In this document: one piece after another, positions 44,476 to 53,938 of the stretch
How positions within the stretch are numbered: position 1 is the first letter of the stretch
Layout: every line of letters starts with the position of its first letter
NCBI RefSeq assembly: GCF_000381765.1
Contig: NZ_KB907074.1
Location: 518,836-582,835, forward strand
Length of the DNA: 64,000 bases
DNA from: [Zimmermannella] faecalis ATCC 13722
GTDB lineage: Bacteria; Actinomycetota; Actinomycetes; Actinomycetales; Microbacteriaceae
Direction of reading: 5' to 3'
Notes under the pieces: generated by a model
The model's input: only the letters and a program-made list of their open reading frames with translations
What the model was told of the DNA's origin: nothing
Database searches by the model: none
Program-made: the position numbers and the translations under genes

Positions 44476-45200
44476 CGCGCGAGCACCTCCGACTGAATCC
44501 GCGCGAGGTCGGCGTTGCCCTTGATCGCGAGGGCGAGCAGTTCGTTGAGCTCGGTGCCGTCGAACGGCTCCTTTTCGGCCGTGCCCTGCACCTCGATGAA
44601 TTTGCCCGTGCCGGTCATCACGACGTTCATGTCGGTGTCGGCCCGAACATCCTCCTCGTACGGCAGGTCGAGCATCGGCACGCCGTCGATGATGCCGACC
44701 GATACCGCCGAGACCGAGGCCTTCAACACCTCGGCCTTGCGCGCGATGTGCTTCTCGGCGCGGGCCCAGTCAACCGCGTCAGAGAGCGCGACGAATGCTC
44801 CGGTGATCGCGGCCGTGCGCGTGCCGCCATCGGCCTGCAGCACGTCGCAGTCGAGCACGATCGTGTTCTCTCCGAGCGCCTGCATGTCGATCGCCGCGCG
44901 CAGCCCGCGGCCAATAAGGCGCGAAATCTCGTGCGTGCGCCCGCCAATCTTGCCCTTCACGGCCTCTCGCTGCGAGCGCTCGTTCGTCGCCCGCGGCAGC
45001 ATCGAGTACTCGGCCGTTACCCAGCCGGTGCCTTTGCCGCTGAGCCAGCGCGGCACGCCGGGCGTGAAGGATGCGGTGCAGAGCACGCGGGTGCGCCCGA
45101 ACGAGATGAGGGCCGAGCCCTCGGCCTGCTCGCTCCAACCGCGTTCGATCTGCACGGGGCGGAGTTCGTCGACGGCGCGACCATCGGCACGGGTGGTCAT
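44472..45200 (-). CDS. rph: Ribonuclease PH
   Basis: A 242-residue phosphorolytic 3'-5' exoribonuclease for tRNA 3' maturation. It shows [38 protein letters not shown] at the N-terminus, [21 protein letters not shown], and [23 protein letters not shown] with phosphate-binding and catalytic Asp residues. Adjacent genes murI and rdgB overlap it by four bases on each side, a common actinobacterial operon. Confidence 0.96.
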   Translation of the reverse strand: MTTRADGRAVDELRPVQIERGWSEQAEGSALISFGRTRVLCTASFTPGVPRWLSGKGTGWVTAEYSMLPRATNERSQREAVKGKIGGRTHEISRLIGRGLRAAIDMQALGENTIVLDCDVLQADGGTRTAAITGAFVALSDAVDWARAEKHIARKAEVLKASVSAVSVGIIDGVPMLDLPYEEDVRADTDMNVVMTGTGKFIEVQGTAEKEPFDGTELNELLALAIKGNADLARIQSEVLAR

Positions 45201-46036
45201 GAGTTCTCCTTCATCGCGGTTCCGACGACGTCGATGACGCCCGTCGGGTGGTGTTCGACCTTCGATACTTCGCCGCCGAGAATTCGGCTCGCGAGCGTCA
45301 TGAATGCGGTGGTGTTCGAGCCGGTCGCCCGATACTCGTAGCGCGGCGGCGTGGACCCGTCGTGCAGCAGGTCGCGCGTCAGCAGCGTGCGGTACACGTC
45401 CTTCGCGGTCTCAACATCGCTCGACACGAGCCGCACTTCCTGCCCCATGACGTAGCCGAGCACACCCTGCAACAGCGGATAGTGCGTGCAGCCGAGCACG
45501 AGCGTATCGATGTCGTGCTCCTGGAGCGGTGCCAGGTAGTCGCGCGCGATCGCGATCAGTTCGGGGCTCGTCGTGTCGCCCTGCTCGACATGCTCAACAA
45601 ACAGTGGGCAGGCCTGCGAAAAGAGTTCAACGTCGACCGCGGCGGCGAACGCATCGTGATATGCCCGCGAGCCGATTGTGGCCTCGGTGCCGATGACGCC
45701 CACACGTCCCGTGCGCGTCGCGCTCACGGCCGCCCGTACCGCCGGCGCGATGACCTCGATGACGGGCACCGAATAGCGCTCACGGGCGTCGCGCAGCACG
45801 GCCGCCGAGGCCGAGTTGCAGGCGATGACGAGCATCTTCACGCCCTCGTCAACGAGCTCGTCGAGGATCTCGAGCGAGTACTTGCGAATCTCCGCGATCG
45901 GGCGTGGCCCGTACGGGGTGTGCTCGGTGTCACCGATGTAGATGATCGACTCGTGCGGCAGCTGTGCCCGCACCTCGCGAGCGACCGTGAGCCCACCGAC
46001 CCCCGAGTCGAAGATGCCAATTGGTGCGTTACTCAC
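45197..46036 (-). CDS. murI: Glutamate racemase
   Basis: A 279-residue cofactor-free racemase giving D-glutamate for peptidoglycan. [17 protein letters not shown] has the catalytic Asp; the two Cys bases are in [14 protein letters not shown] and [12 protein letters not shown]. The GTG start at 46034-46036 gives the usual [12 protein letters not shown]-terminus; a longer open frame is not family-like. TAGAAT eight bases upstream is the likely -10. First gene of murI-rph-rdgB. Confidence 0.95.
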   Translation of the reverse strand: MSNAPIGIFDSGVGGLTVAREVRAQLPHESIIYIGDTEHTPYGPRPIAEIRKYSLEILDELVDEGVKMLVIACNSASAAVLRDARERYSVPVIEVIAPAVRAAVSATRTGRVGVIGTEATIGSRAYHDAFAAAVDVELFSQACPLFVEHVEQGDTTSPELIAIARDYLAPLQEHDIDTLVLGCTHYPLLQGVLGYVMGQEVRLVSSDVETAKDVYRTLLTRDLLHDGSTPPRYEYRATGSNTTAFMTLASRILGGEVSKVEHHPTGVIDVVGTAMKENS

Positions 46037-46044
46037 GACCAGCG

Positions 46045-46050
46045 ATTCTA
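46045..46050 (-). promoter_or_regulatory. -10 hexamer of murI promoter
   Basis: TAGAAT on the minus strand, eight bases before the murI GTG start. Confidence 0.45.
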
Positions 46051-46125
46051 CGCGCGCCGCACGGGCCGCGCCTGCGTGCCTTGGAGGCTCGCGCATCCTG
46101 CCTAGGTCGAGCGCCTCGGGTTCGA

Positions 46126-46131
46126 TAGCCT
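46126..46131 (+). promoter_or_regulatory. -10 hexamer of leaderless pncB promoter
   Basis: TAGCCT ends six bases before the pncB ATG. A GTG two codons upstream of that ATG would begin right after this hexamer, so the ATG is the better start. Confidence 0.4.
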
Positions 46132-46137
46132 GTGCGC

Positions 46138-47490
46138 ATGTCAAAGCCTGACCCGCGCCCCGCCGCTCCCGCCGCAACGTCGCTGCTGACCGATCACTAC
46201 GAGCTCACGATGGTCGACGCCGCCATGCACGACGGCACCGCCGATCGCGAGTGCATGTTCGAGCTGTTTGCCCGCAAGCTCCCGAACGATCGCCGCTACG
46301 GCATCGTCGCCGGCATCGGGCGCGCGCTTGAATTGCTCGAGCACTACCGGTTTGAGGATGCTGAGCTCGAGTTCCTGCGCGAGGCGAACGTGGTGTCGGC
46401 GAAGACGCTCGACTGGCTTGCGAACTTCCGCTTTTCGGGGTCTATTCGCGGTTACCGAGAGGGAGAGGCGTATTTCCCACAGTCACCGCTGCTCGAGGTG
46501 CACGCATCGTTCGCCGAAGGGGTCGTGCTCGAGACGATGCTGTTGAGCGTGTTCAACTACGACTCGGCCGTCGCCTCCGCCGCCGCGCGCATGGTGTCGG
46601 CCGCCGGTGGCCGACCGCTCGCCGAGATGGGGTCGCGCCGAACGGGCGAACGAAGCGCGGTCGCCGCCGCCCGTGCCGCGTACATCGCGGGGTTCGCTGC
46701 CACCTCGAACCTCGAGGCCGGCCGGAGCTGGGGCGTGCCAACCATGGGCACCGCCGCGCACTCGTGGACGCTCCTGCACGAATCGGAACGCGACGCCTTC
46801 CAGTCCCAGGTCGACGCGCTCGGGGTCGGCACGACTCTGCTCGTCGACACCTATGACGTCACCGAGGGCGTTCGGCTCGCCGTCGACGTCGCGGGCCCGC
46901 AGCTCGGCGGCGTGCGTCTCGATTCGGGCGACCTGCCCGTGCTCGTGCACGAGGTGCGCGCACAGCTCGATGACCTCGGCGCAACCGAGACGCGCATCAC
47001 GGTGACGAACGACCTCGACGAGTACGCGATTGCGGCGCTCGCTGCGGCCCCCGTCGACTCGTTCGGCGTCGGCACCTCCGTCGTCACCGGCTCGGGCGCG
47101 GTCGCGTCGGGCATGGTCTATAAGCTCGTCGCGCGCAAGGATGACGCGGGCGAGTGGGTTCCCGTCGCGAAGGCGTCTCCCGGGAAGAAGTCGGTTGGTG
47201 GCGTGAAGTACCCGGTGCGGCGCCGCGAAAACGGCGTCGCCTCGGCCGAGCTCATCTCGGTCGGCGGGCTGCCGGTCGGCGACAGCGATGACCGACCGCT
47301 CTACGTCGACTACGTCACGAACGGCGAGATCGACCGCAAGTGGCTCGGGGCAGAGGGCGTCGCCGCCGCCCGCGAGCACTGTGCCGCCGCGGTCGCGGAA
47401 CTCCCCCGCAACGCCCGCCGCCTCGGCAAGGGCGACCCGGCCCTCGCGACGTTCTACGTCGACGAGGCGGGCACGGCCTCGCTCGCATGA
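46138..47490 (+). CDS. pncB: Nicotinate phosphoribosyltransferase
   Basis: A 450-residue enzyme of NAD salvage (Preiss-Handler route), nicotinate plus PRPP to nicotinate mononucleotide. It opens [38 protein letters not shown] and [14 protein letters not shown] (the His that is phosphorylated by ATP) are family blocks; [18 protein letters not shown] and [10 protein letters not shown] bind the ribose phosphate. Its last 37 bases overlap the end of the convergent tatB-like gene. Confidence 0.94.
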   Translation: MSKPDPRPAAPAATSLLTDHYELTMVDAAMHDGTADRECMFELFARKLPNDRRYGIVAGIGRALELLEHYRFEDAELEFLREANVVSAKTLDWLANFRFSGSIRGYREGEAYFPQSPLLEVHASFAEGVVLETMLLSVFNYDSAVASAAARMVSAAGGRPLAEMGSRRTGERSAVAAARAAYIAGFAATSNLEAGRSWGVPTMGTAAHSWTLLHESERDAFQSQVDALGVGTTLLVDTYDVTEGVRLAVDVAGPQLGGVRLDSGDLPVLVHEVRAQLDDLGATETRITVTNDLDEYAIAALAAAPVDSFGVGTSVVTGSGAVASGMVYKLVARKDDAGEWVPVAKASPGKKSVGGVKYPVRRRENGVASAELISVGGLPVGDSDDRPLYVDYVTNGEIDRKWLGAEGVAAAREHCAAAVAELPRNARRLGKGDPALATFYVDEAGTASLA

Positions 47491-47960
47491 GATTCGCTGA
47501 CCTCGGCCGCCGATTCGGAGGCCGAAGGGTCAGGTTCATCGACAACCCAGACGCGGCGTGGATGCGCTGAGGTGCCGGACACGACCCACCGGCCGGGCGG
47601 CCGAGTAGCTCGCGCGTCGAACACCACGCCGGCATCCTCGTTCACCGGTGCCGATGCCGGTACCGCCTCTGCCGAAGTCACTGACGCGGTCGTTTTGTCA
47701 CCGGCGGCCGGCGTCTCGAGCGCCTCGCGAATGATGCGGCGCGGGTCGTATTGCCGCAGGTCGAGCTCATCGAGCTCCGTGCGGAGGTCAGCGACTCCGG
47801 CATCGGCCGCAACGCGGCTGCAGGTGTCGTCGAGCGCGCGTCGGAAGCTCCGAACGAACTCGCTGAGCCGCTTCGCGGCGCCCGGCAGCCGGATCGGGCC
47901 GATGATCATCGCCGCAATGATCGCGACGATCACGAGTTTTTCCAGGGTGAGCCCAAACAT
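47454..47960 (-). CDS. tatB: Sec-independent translocase subunit TatB-like
   Basis: A 168-residue single-pass protein: LTLEKLVIVAIIAAMIIGPIRLPGAAKRLSEFVRSFRRAL is the TatA/B transmembrane helix, the G-P hinge and the amphipathic helix; the remaining ~120 residues are polar. The third place in tatA-tatC-tatB and its longer tail favour TatB over a second TatA. It receives twin-arginine precursors with TatC. It starts three bases past the tatC stop; its 3' end overlaps pncB on the other strand. Confidence 0.85.
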   Translation of the reverse strand: MFGLTLEKLVIVAIIAAMIIGPIRLPGAAKRLSEFVRSFRRALDDTCSRVAADAGVADLRTELDELDLRQYDPRRIIREALETPAAGDKTTASVTSAEAVPASAPVNEDAGVVFDARATRPPGRWVVSGTSAHPRRVWVVDEPDPSASESAAEVSESHASEAVPASST

Positions 47961-47963
47961 CGG

Positions 47964-48713
47964 TCAGCTCCCTTTCTTTGCGAGCCTGCGGTCCTGGAGG
48001 TGGGTGATGCCGAGGGCTGCCAGGAACAGCGCCGTCATCGGCACCGCGACCGCGAACATGGAGAGCGCGTCGGCCGCAGGCGTGATGAGCGCGCTGAAGA
48101 GCACGATCGCGACGATGACCCAGCGCCAGCTATGAGCGAGCGCCGCCGAGCTGAGCACGCCCATGAAGTTGAGGACGACGAGCAGCACTGGCAGCGCGTA
48201 GGCAACACCCATTGCAATCACGAGTCGAAGCACGAACTCGACGTAGTCGGCCGCGGCCAGCAGGGTCGTGTCTTCAGTCGAGGCAAACCCCGTGAGGAGT
48301 TCGACGACGCGAGGGAAGACGGCGAGTGCGGTTGCGCATCCGAGGGCAAACAGCGGCACCGCCGCTGCGAGGAACCCGAAGAGGTACTTCTTCTCGCGGC
48401 GATGAAGCCCCGGCGCGACATACGCGAAGAGCTCGTAGAGCCACACTGGGCTCGAGAGCACGATGCCGGCCGTGAGCGCGATCTGCAGTTTGAGGTCGAA
48501 GGCTCCGGTGACGCTCGAGTAGTTCAGGCTTGCCGTACCCGACTCCGCGAGCTCGAGGATGGGCTGACGGAGCACCTCGAGAATGGCATCCGAGGCGAAG
48601 TACCCCACGACCATCCCGGCCACGAGTGCAATCGCGGCCCGGGTGGCCCGCTTGCGAGCCTCCCTGAGGTGGCCCGCAAGCGGCATCGCGGCCGGGGTGG
48701 CGAGGGTGGTCAC
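47964..48713 (-). CDS. tatC: Sec-independent translocase subunit TatC
   Basis: A 249-residue six-helix membrane protein. PLAGHLREARKRATRAAIALVAG has the conserved H-L-x-E-x-R cytoplasmic motif; the first periplasmic loop and FAYVAPGLHRREKKYLFGF are typical. TatC recognises the twin-arginine signal. Three-base gaps to the flanking tat genes indicate an operon tatA-tatC-tatB. Confidence 0.95.
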   Translation of the reverse strand: MTTLATPAAMPLAGHLREARKRATRAAIALVAGMVVGYFASDAILEVLRQPILELAESGTASLNYSSVTGAFDLKLQIALTAGIVLSSPVWLYELFAYVAPGLHRREKKYLFGFLAAAVPLFALGCATALAVFPRVVELLTGFASTEDTTLLAAADYVEFVLRLVIAMGVAYALPVLLVVLNFMGVLSSAALAHSWRWVIVAIVLFSALITPAADALSMFAVAVPMTALFLAALGITHLQDRRLAKKGS

Positions 48714-48716
48714 GGG

Positions 48717-49004
48717 TTACTCCCCGACGGCGCGCACCGGCGCCTGGTGGCTGCTCGCGGTGGCGTACACGGCCGGCGCTGGCGTTTCCTCGGCCGTTCC
48801 CTGCTCGCTCGGCGAGGTCTCGGAGCGTGCGTCGGCGGTCGCGCCGGACGTCGACGCCGAGGTGTCGTCACGCACTTCGTGTTTCAGGATGCGCATCGAC
48901 TGGCCGACGCTCTTCGCGAGGGCCGGCAGTTTCGCGGCCCCGAAGATGAGTACGACGATGGCGAGGATGATGAGGGCGTGCCAGCCCGTGAGGTTTGCGA
49001 ACAT
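48717..49004 (-). CDS. tatA: Sec-independent translocase subunit TatA
   Basis: A 95-residue protein with the transmembrane helix GWHALIILAIVVLIFG, the hinge FGAAKLPALAKSVGQSMRILKHEV and a polar tail. It forms the pore. It lies 43 bases after the dioxygenase gene, whose product carries a Tat signal. Confidence 0.93.
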   Translation of the reverse strand: MFANLTGWHALIILAIVVLIFGAAKLPALAKSVGQSMRILKHEVRDDTSASTSGATADARSETSPSEQGTAEETPAPAVYATASSHQAPVRAVGE

Positions 49005-49047
49005 CTGAGTCTCCTAGCTTGTTGGGTTCGGTGTGATGGGTTCGCGA

Positions 49048-50052
49048 TTAGTTGCCGGGGCCGCCATCGCCACCGCCGGGCGCGCCGCCAGGTGCGTCAC
49101 CGCCGGTTGGCTCGGTCGTCGTGTCGACGCCGACGACGAGCGAGGCCACGTAGCCGCTCGTCACATCGCCGGTGATCGTCGGCAGTTGCGAGGCGCCCTC
49201 GTCGTCGCTGAACACGTTGTCGGTCGACAGCGACACCTGGGCGTAGTTCTGCACGGATGCGCTGTAGCGCGAGTCGGCGAACACCGCGGAGTTTGTCTCG
49301 TCGGGCATCGCGATTTGCGACGTCGCGATGGCGTTCGCCGAGTCGGTGATGTCGTCGACCGAGGGGTACACCTCGAAGTGGATGTGCGGCCAGCGACCCG
49401 AATAGCACGCCGGATAGATCGAAGTGAACGTGACGGTGCCGTCGTCACTCGTCACCTGCACGCCGCGCAGGTAGGTGTAGTCCTCAACACCGCTCGAGTA
49501 CATCGAGTAGTTGCCGTCGGCGTCACAGTGCCAGGCGTAGACGGCGGCCCCAATCATGGGCACGTTGCCGTTCGCCATGTCGACAATCTGGAGAGAGAAG
49601 GTGAGCGGAACGCCATCGGCCGTCGCGCTGCCGTCGAGATTCTGGGTGAGGTCCTGTCGCACGATGCCCGATTCCTCGAGCACGTCGGGGCCGTTCGAGC
49701 CGTCGCCCGGGTACGGGCCGGCCGTCTCGTCGGGAATCTCGCTCGTCACGTCGATCGTCGACGATGTCGACGATGTCGACGTCGTCGACTCGGTTGCGGT
49801 TGCCGTTGAGGTCGACCCTGCCGGTGACGTGGAGGTGGTGCCGATACTCGCGGAGGTTTGTGCCGTGCAGGCGGCGAGGGCGAGCGTGCCGGCCCCGACC
49901 CCGACGGCGGCGAGTACGCCGCGACGGCTCAGGATCGTGTGCACGTCAAAGCGGGCGCCTTGATCGACGACGTCGTCTTCGGGGTGGTCGAGCAGTCGGC
50001 CCTCGTAGGCCGGGCCGTCGGGGGTCTGGGTTGGTTCGGGGGTATTGCTCAT
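49048..50052 (-). CDS. Tat-exported lipoprotein of the intradiol ring-cleavage dioxygenase family
   Basis: 334 residues. An N-terminal cytoplasmic stretch of ~43 residues precedes the signal SRRGVLAAVGVGAGTLALAAC: a twin-arginine motif and a lipobox (LAAC). A Ser/Thr-rich linker (~70-100) follows, then the dioxygenase domain with DETAGPYPGDGSNGP, a Tyr ligand region, and CYSGRWPHIHFEVY with the two His ligands of non-haem Fe(III). A Gly/Pro-rich tail ends the protein. The family cleaves catechols; secreted members may act on aromatic or lignin-like compounds outside the cell. It stands directly upstream of tatA. Confidence 0.85.
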   Translation of the reverse strand: MSNTPEPTQTPDGPAYEGRLLDHPEDDVVDQGARFDVHTILSRRGVLAAVGVGAGTLALAACTAQTSASIGTTSTSPAGSTSTATATESTTSTSSTSSTIDVTSEIPDETAGPYPGDGSNGPDVLEESGIVRQDLTQNLDGSATADGVPLTFSLQIVDMANGNVPMIGAAVYAWHCDADGNYSMYSSGVEDYTYLRGVQVTSDDGTVTFTSIYPACYSGRWPHIHFEVYPSVDDITDSANAIATSQIAMPDETNSAVFADSRYSASVQNYAQVSLSTDNVFSDDEGASQLPTITGDVTSGYVASLVVGVDTTTEPTGGDAPGGAPGGGDGGPGN

Positions 50053-50154
50053 GGTGGTGCTCCTTCCGGTAACCGTTGTTGCGATTACCTTGCGCGAGGA
50101 GCTAAGCCACGAGCGATGTGGCCCCTATCTATTTCTTATGTGCCGTGAGCGTCG

Positions 50155-50436
50155 TTACTTCATCTGCTCGTAGATGCGCTTGCAGTCGGGGCAGATCGGG
50201 AACCGGTCGGGGTTCGAGTTCGGCAGCCACTTCTTGCCGCACAGCGCCCGAACCGGCTTGCCGGTCACGGCCGACTCGACAATCTTTTCCTTGCGCACGT
50301 AGTGCGAGAACTTATCGTGGTCGCCATCGTCGTACTGCTCATCTTCTACGAGCTTCTCGAGTTCGCGGTCGAGCACATCCGTGCTGCCGCCCGAGCCGAT
50401 CGAGCCGGGGTCTTCGGTTCGTGCGTATCCAGTCAT
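50155..50436 (-). CDS. DUF3039 family zinc-ribbon-like protein
   Basis: A 93-residue actinobacterial protein of unknown function. The conserved block YVRKEKIVESAVTGKPVRALCGKKWLPNSNPDRFPICPDCKRIYEQM has one Cys in ALCGKKW and a C-x2-C pair, which together could bind zinc. The ATG at 50434-50436 is six bases after a TACCCT hexamer. The rest of the open frame upstream is a shadow. Confidence 0.85.
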   Translation of the reverse strand: MTGYARTEDPGSIGSGGSTDVLDRELEKLVEDEQYDDGDHDKFSHYVRKEKIVESAVTGKPVRALCGKKWLPNSNPDRFPICPDCKRIYEQMK

Positions 50437-50442
50437 GCCTTT

Positions 50443-50448
50443 AGGGTA
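50443..50448 (-). promoter_or_regulatory. -10 hexamer of leaderless DUF3039 gene
   Basis: TACCCT on the minus strand, six bases before the ATG at 50436. Confidence 0.35.
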
Positions 50449-50485
50449 CTCGGGCCACGGCCTCGCGACCCGGCGTGGATGCGCG

Positions 50486-52021
50486 TTAGTCGACGAGCGT
50501 CGCGGTGTTGAGCAGGCGCGTGCGACGGGCGGTAAACACCTGTCCGCCCACGAGCACTCCGAGCGCGCACACGGCGACTCCCGTCGCCACGCCGAGCCCC
50601 GCCGCGAGCCACACGTCGTTCCAGTCAACGCTCAGGAGCGCGACGACACCGAACCAGATCGCGGGCCCACACAGCGCGAGCTCGACCACGAGGCTAATGC
50701 CGTGCACCGCAAACGACCCGCCCCACGATGAGACCGGCTGCGACCACGGCGAGTCGCCCGGGCGCGCGACCGGATACGGTGCGACGGCCGACATGATCGA
50801 CGAGCCGCCGACCCCAACACCGAGCAGGGCGAGCGACGTCGTCGCAACGAGCACGGCGCGCTGTGGGTCGCTCGTTACCCACCACACCAGCAGTCCCCCG
50901 ACCGAGATGAGCACGACGCCAGTGACGAGGGTGGGGATAGCCCGGCCAAGTCGATCGGCACGCCCGGGGAGCCCGCCGGTCGCGTGGAGCCACAGGGCGG
51001 TCGAGTCGTACGCGGTGTCGTTGTGGAGTGCCCACCCGAACAGCAGGGCAAAGATCGGCACGGGCAGCAACACGAGCTCCGCGGACCCGACGCCCGCGAT
51101 CCACGAGGGAAAGACGAGCAGCGGCGGCAGGATCGCCACGGTGATGAGGGAGAGCCGGTAGCGGCTGTCGCGCAGCCACGAGAGCCAGGTTCGGGCCGCG
51201 ATGGCCCAGGTGGCTGAGCCCGGTGCCGCGCGCAGAACGCCAAGCTGCACCCGGCCGCCGTGGCCGCGAGCAAACATCGACCGGGTCACGTCGCGTCGCT
51301 CGATCAGCCACGTGGCGATTCCGAGCACCGCGACGACCGCCGCGTTGATAAGCACGATGACGTCGGTCGCTTCGTCGCGCCCGGCGAGCGCGAGGTTCCC
51401 GGCAGGAATCCACTCGACAACGGCCGCGATCGCATCGATTGCGTCGTCGAGGACTTCGCGCCAAGGAAGGAAGAGCAGCGCGAACGCGAGCGTCGACGCG
51501 ACGAGTGTCACGAGGTACCAGAAGACGGCGCCCACCTCGCGCGTCGTGCGCCGCGCGGTGACGACGCGTCCAACACGCGTGCCGATCCGGTGTGCGAGCA
51601 CGCAGCCCGCCCACCCGAGCGCGGCGAGCCCGAGCGCCGTCCCCGCCTCGAGCTCCTCGCGGCGCGCGAGCCAGAACGCGCCGTACGGCACGAGTGCGAT
51701 GACCGCGGTGGGGTGCAGGAACCCGAGCAGCAGTGTCTGCGTCGCGGCCCGCGCGGGGCCGACGCCGAGTACCCCCAGCCGACGTCCGTCGAGCACATCA
51801 CTCGGGTGTCCGAGCACGCCGAGCCCGAACGCCGCAAGCGGGATCGCGACGAGGATGAGTGGTGCGAGCAGGAGCCGTTGCGTCGCGTCGCCAGCAAGCG
51901 TGACCGTGAGCAACACGGCTGCGGCCGCAGCCCCAACAACCGCGAGGGCGAGCATCCAGCCGGTCGACCTTCGCAGCTGCGAGCTGCGCCGCAGGGAAGC
52001 GAACAGGCCGCCCCAGCTCAC
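50486..52021 (-). CDS. ABC transporter permease, unknown substrate
   Basis: A 511-residue integral membrane protein with about 12 hydrophobic segments and no clear named motif. It follows the ATPase gene, with which it overlaps; the GTG at 52019-52021 overlaps the stop as GTGA. A TTG seven codons upstream is the alternative start. A large permease with a single ATPase suggests an exporter or a transporter acting on lipids or drugs; substrate unknown. Confidence 0.8.
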   Translation of the reverse strand: MSWGGLFASLRRSSQLRRSTGWMLALAVVGAAAAAVLLTVTLAGDATQRLLLAPLILVAIPLAAFGLGVLGHPSDVLDGRRLGVLGVGPARAATQTLLLGFLHPTAVIALVPYGAFWLARREELEAGTALGLAALGWAGCVLAHRIGTRVGRVVTARRTTREVGAVFWYLVTLVASTLAFALLFLPWREVLDDAIDAIAAVVEWIPAGNLALAGRDEATDVIVLINAAVVAVLGIATWLIERRDVTRSMFARGHGGRVQLGVLRAAPGSATWAIAARTWLSWLRDSRYRLSLITVAILPPLLVFPSWIAGVGSAELVLLPVPIFALLFGWALHNDTAYDSTALWLHATGGLPGRADRLGRAIPTLVTGVVLISVGGLLVWWVTSDPQRAVLVATTSLALLGVGVGGSSIMSAVAPYPVARPGDSPWSQPVSSWGGSFAVHGISLVVELALCGPAIWFGVVALLSVDWNDVWLAAGLGVATGVAVCALGVLVGGQVFTARRTRLLNTATLVD

Positions 52022-52941
52022 CCGAAGGAGATTTCGAGCCAATCGAGCCCCTCCGCCTGTCCCGGTCCGCGCACGAGGTCGCGGAATCGTTCTTCGAGCG
52101 ACACATCGCCGCGCACTTCGTCGACGGTGCCCTCGGCGAGTAGCTCGCCCTTCGCGATGACGGCGACGTGGTCGCAGACGCGCTGCACGAGGTCCATGGA
52201 GTGGCTCGAGAGGATCACGGTGCCGCCGCGGTTCACGTAGGAGTTGAGCACATCAATGAACGTGCCTGCCGAGACCGGGTCGATCGCCTCAAATGGCTCG
52301 TCGAGCACGAGCAACTGCGGCGCGTGGATGAGGGTGGCGGCGAGCGCAAGCTTCTTGCGGAGCCCGAGCGAGTAGTCCACGACGAGCCGGTTGGCCTCGT
52401 CGCGAAGGTCGAAGTCGTCGAGCAGGTACTCCATCCGCTCCTGCAGCGTCTCACCCTTCACACCCCGAACGGCGCCGACATACGAGAGAAACTGCGCGCC
52501 CGTGAGCTGCTCGAACATCCGCAGCCGGTCGGGCAGGATGCCGATGAGCTCCTGCGCCTTGGTACGCTTGCGCCACGCGTCGATGCCGAAGACCTCGACC
52601 GTGCCGTGGCTCGGCGAGAGCAGGCCAGCGATCATCGAGAGCGTCGTGGTCTTGCCCGCGCCGTTCGGCCCGACGATTGCCGAGAACGAGCCCTGCGGCA
52701 CCGTGTAGCTGATGTGGTCGACTGCGGTGTGCCGCCCGAACTTCTTCGTGAGTTCACCGAGAAACAGTGCCTCGCCGCCATACGTGCGTTCGCCAGCCTC
52801 GGTCTGCCGGGCCATCGGCGTCATCGTTGCGAGGCCCTCGGCGGTCTTCTTGCCGAGGCCGAGGTCGCGCGCGTCGCTCTTCGCGCTCGCCGAGCTCTCG
52901 GCTGGCTCCGAACGTTCGCCGGTGTCGTCGTCGTGTGTCAC
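52018..52941 (-). CDS. ABC transporter ATPase (CcmA/DrrA-type)
   Basis: 307 residues with a ~60-residue polar N-terminal extension before the nucleotide-binding domain: Walker A GPNGAGKTT, signature DYSLGLRKKLALAATLI (a degenerate LSGGQ), Walker B LLVLDEPFEAIDP and switch SSHSMDLVQRVCDHVAVI. It energises the permease encoded next. The GTG at 52939-52941 is seven bases after a TAGCTT hexamer; a TTG at 52950 is the alternative. Confidence 0.88.
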   Translation of the reverse strand: MTHDDDTGERSEPAESSASAKSDARDLGLGKKTAEGLATMTPMARQTEAGERTYGGEALFLGELTKKFGRHTAVDHISYTVPQGSFSAIVGPNGAGKTTTLSMIAGLLSPSHGTVEVFGIDAWRKRTKAQELIGILPDRLRMFEQLTGAQFLSYVGAVRGVKGETLQERMEYLLDDFDLRDEANRLVVDYSLGLRKKLALAATLIHAPQLLVLDEPFEAIDPVSAGTFIDVLNSYVNRGGTVILSSHSMDLVQRVCDHVAVIAKGELLAEGTVDEVRGDVSLEERFRDLVRGPGQAEGLDWLEISFG

Positions 52942-52948
52942 AGGTTCC

Positions 52949-52954
52949 AAGCTA
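52949..52954 (-). promoter_or_regulatory. -10 hexamer of the ABC ATPase gene
   Basis: TAGCTT on the minus strand, seven bases before the GTG at 52941. Confidence 0.35.
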
Positions 52955-52995
52955 ACAATCCCCCAGGTTCGGTATCGCGTGACGCGCGGGCTGCG

Positions 52996-53808
52996 TTACC
53001 GGCCGTCGGCCGATCGGACAGAGTATTTGCGTAACCGCAGGGCCGGGTTCTGGTCACGTGCGTTCGTCACCTCGACGGGGTCGAGCCACGCGAGCGCGAC
53101 GCCCGCATCGGCACCGAGCGTTGCGACCGTGACGCCGCGCGGGTCGACGATACTCGACCCGCCAACGCCGATCGGCGCGGGGTGATCGGCCGCGACGACG
53201 TACGCCACGTTCTCGATTGCTCGCGCGCTGAGGAGGGTGCGCCAGTGATGTTCCTTGAGGGGCCCGCGCACCCATTCCGCCGGTACCGCGAGCACGTTCG
53301 CGCCCTGGTCGACGAGGCGGCGGCTCGACTCCGGGAACCGAAGGTCGTAGCAGGTCTGCAGTCCGATCGTCAGCCCGTACGCGTCGAAGACGGCCGGGTC
53401 GTCGTCGGGGTTTCCCGGTGTGAGCCACTCGCTCTCGCGACCCGAAAACGCGTCGTAAAGATGCACCTTTCGATACGCCGCGACGCGGTCACCCTCCTCG
53501 TTGAAGGCGACGAGCGTGTTCGCCACACCGTCACCAACCTGCTCGAGCATCCCCGCGATGAGCGTCACCCGGAACTCCGCGGCCAACTGCCCGAGCGCCG
53601 TGCCGAACTCGCCGTCGAGTGGCTGCGCTACCGAGTGCATCCAGTCGCCGTAGTCACGCTCGAACCCCGACGAGTACTCGGGAGCAACAAAGATGCGCGC
53701 CCCGCGGTCGACCGCGATCGCGAGATGGTCACGCAGGAGTCGCAGGTTTTTCGACGAATCGAGCGTGGGTGCGAACTGACTGACTGCGCATGCGATGGCC
53801 TCCGACAT
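52996..53808 (-). CDS. Carbon-nitrogen hydrolase (nitrilase superfamily)
   Basis: A 270-residue amidase of the nitrilase fold. The triad is visible: Glu in FVAPEYSSGFERDYG, Lys in YRKVHLYDAF and Cys in GLQTCYDLRFPESSR. The branch is that of the general omega-amidase / deaminated-glutathione-amidase-like enzymes; the substrate is not fixed by sequence. TAGGCT six bases before the ATG (53815-53820) suggests a leaderless mRNA. Confidence 0.88.
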   Translation of the reverse strand: MSEAIACAVSQFAPTLDSSKNLRLLRDHLAIAVDRGARIFVAPEYSSGFERDYGDWMHSVAQPLDGEFGTALGQLAAEFRVTLIAGMLEQVGDGVANTLVAFNEEGDRVAAYRKVHLYDAFSGRESEWLTPGNPDDDPAVFDAYGLTIGLQTCYDLRFPESSRRLVDQGANVLAVPAEWVRGPLKEHHWRTLLSARAIENVAYVVAADHPAPIGVGGSSIVDPRGVTVATLGADAGVALAWLDPVEVTNARDQNPALRLRKYSVRSADGR

Positions 53809-53814
53809 GCGGCC

Positions 53815-53820
53815 AGCCTA
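53815..53820 (-). promoter_or_regulatory. -10 hexamer of leaderless nitrilase-family gene
   Basis: TAGGCT on the minus strand, six bases before the ATG at 53808. Confidence 0.5.
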
Positions 53821-53938
53821 CGGGCTCCACCCGGAATCTCGCCCGGCGCGGGCGAGCGCACTTGTTTCCCCAGTCGTTGCGCGCTAGCGTCAGTCGTGGT
53901 TGCGATGCAGTCGGCGTCGCCCGGTGAGAGGAATCCCA

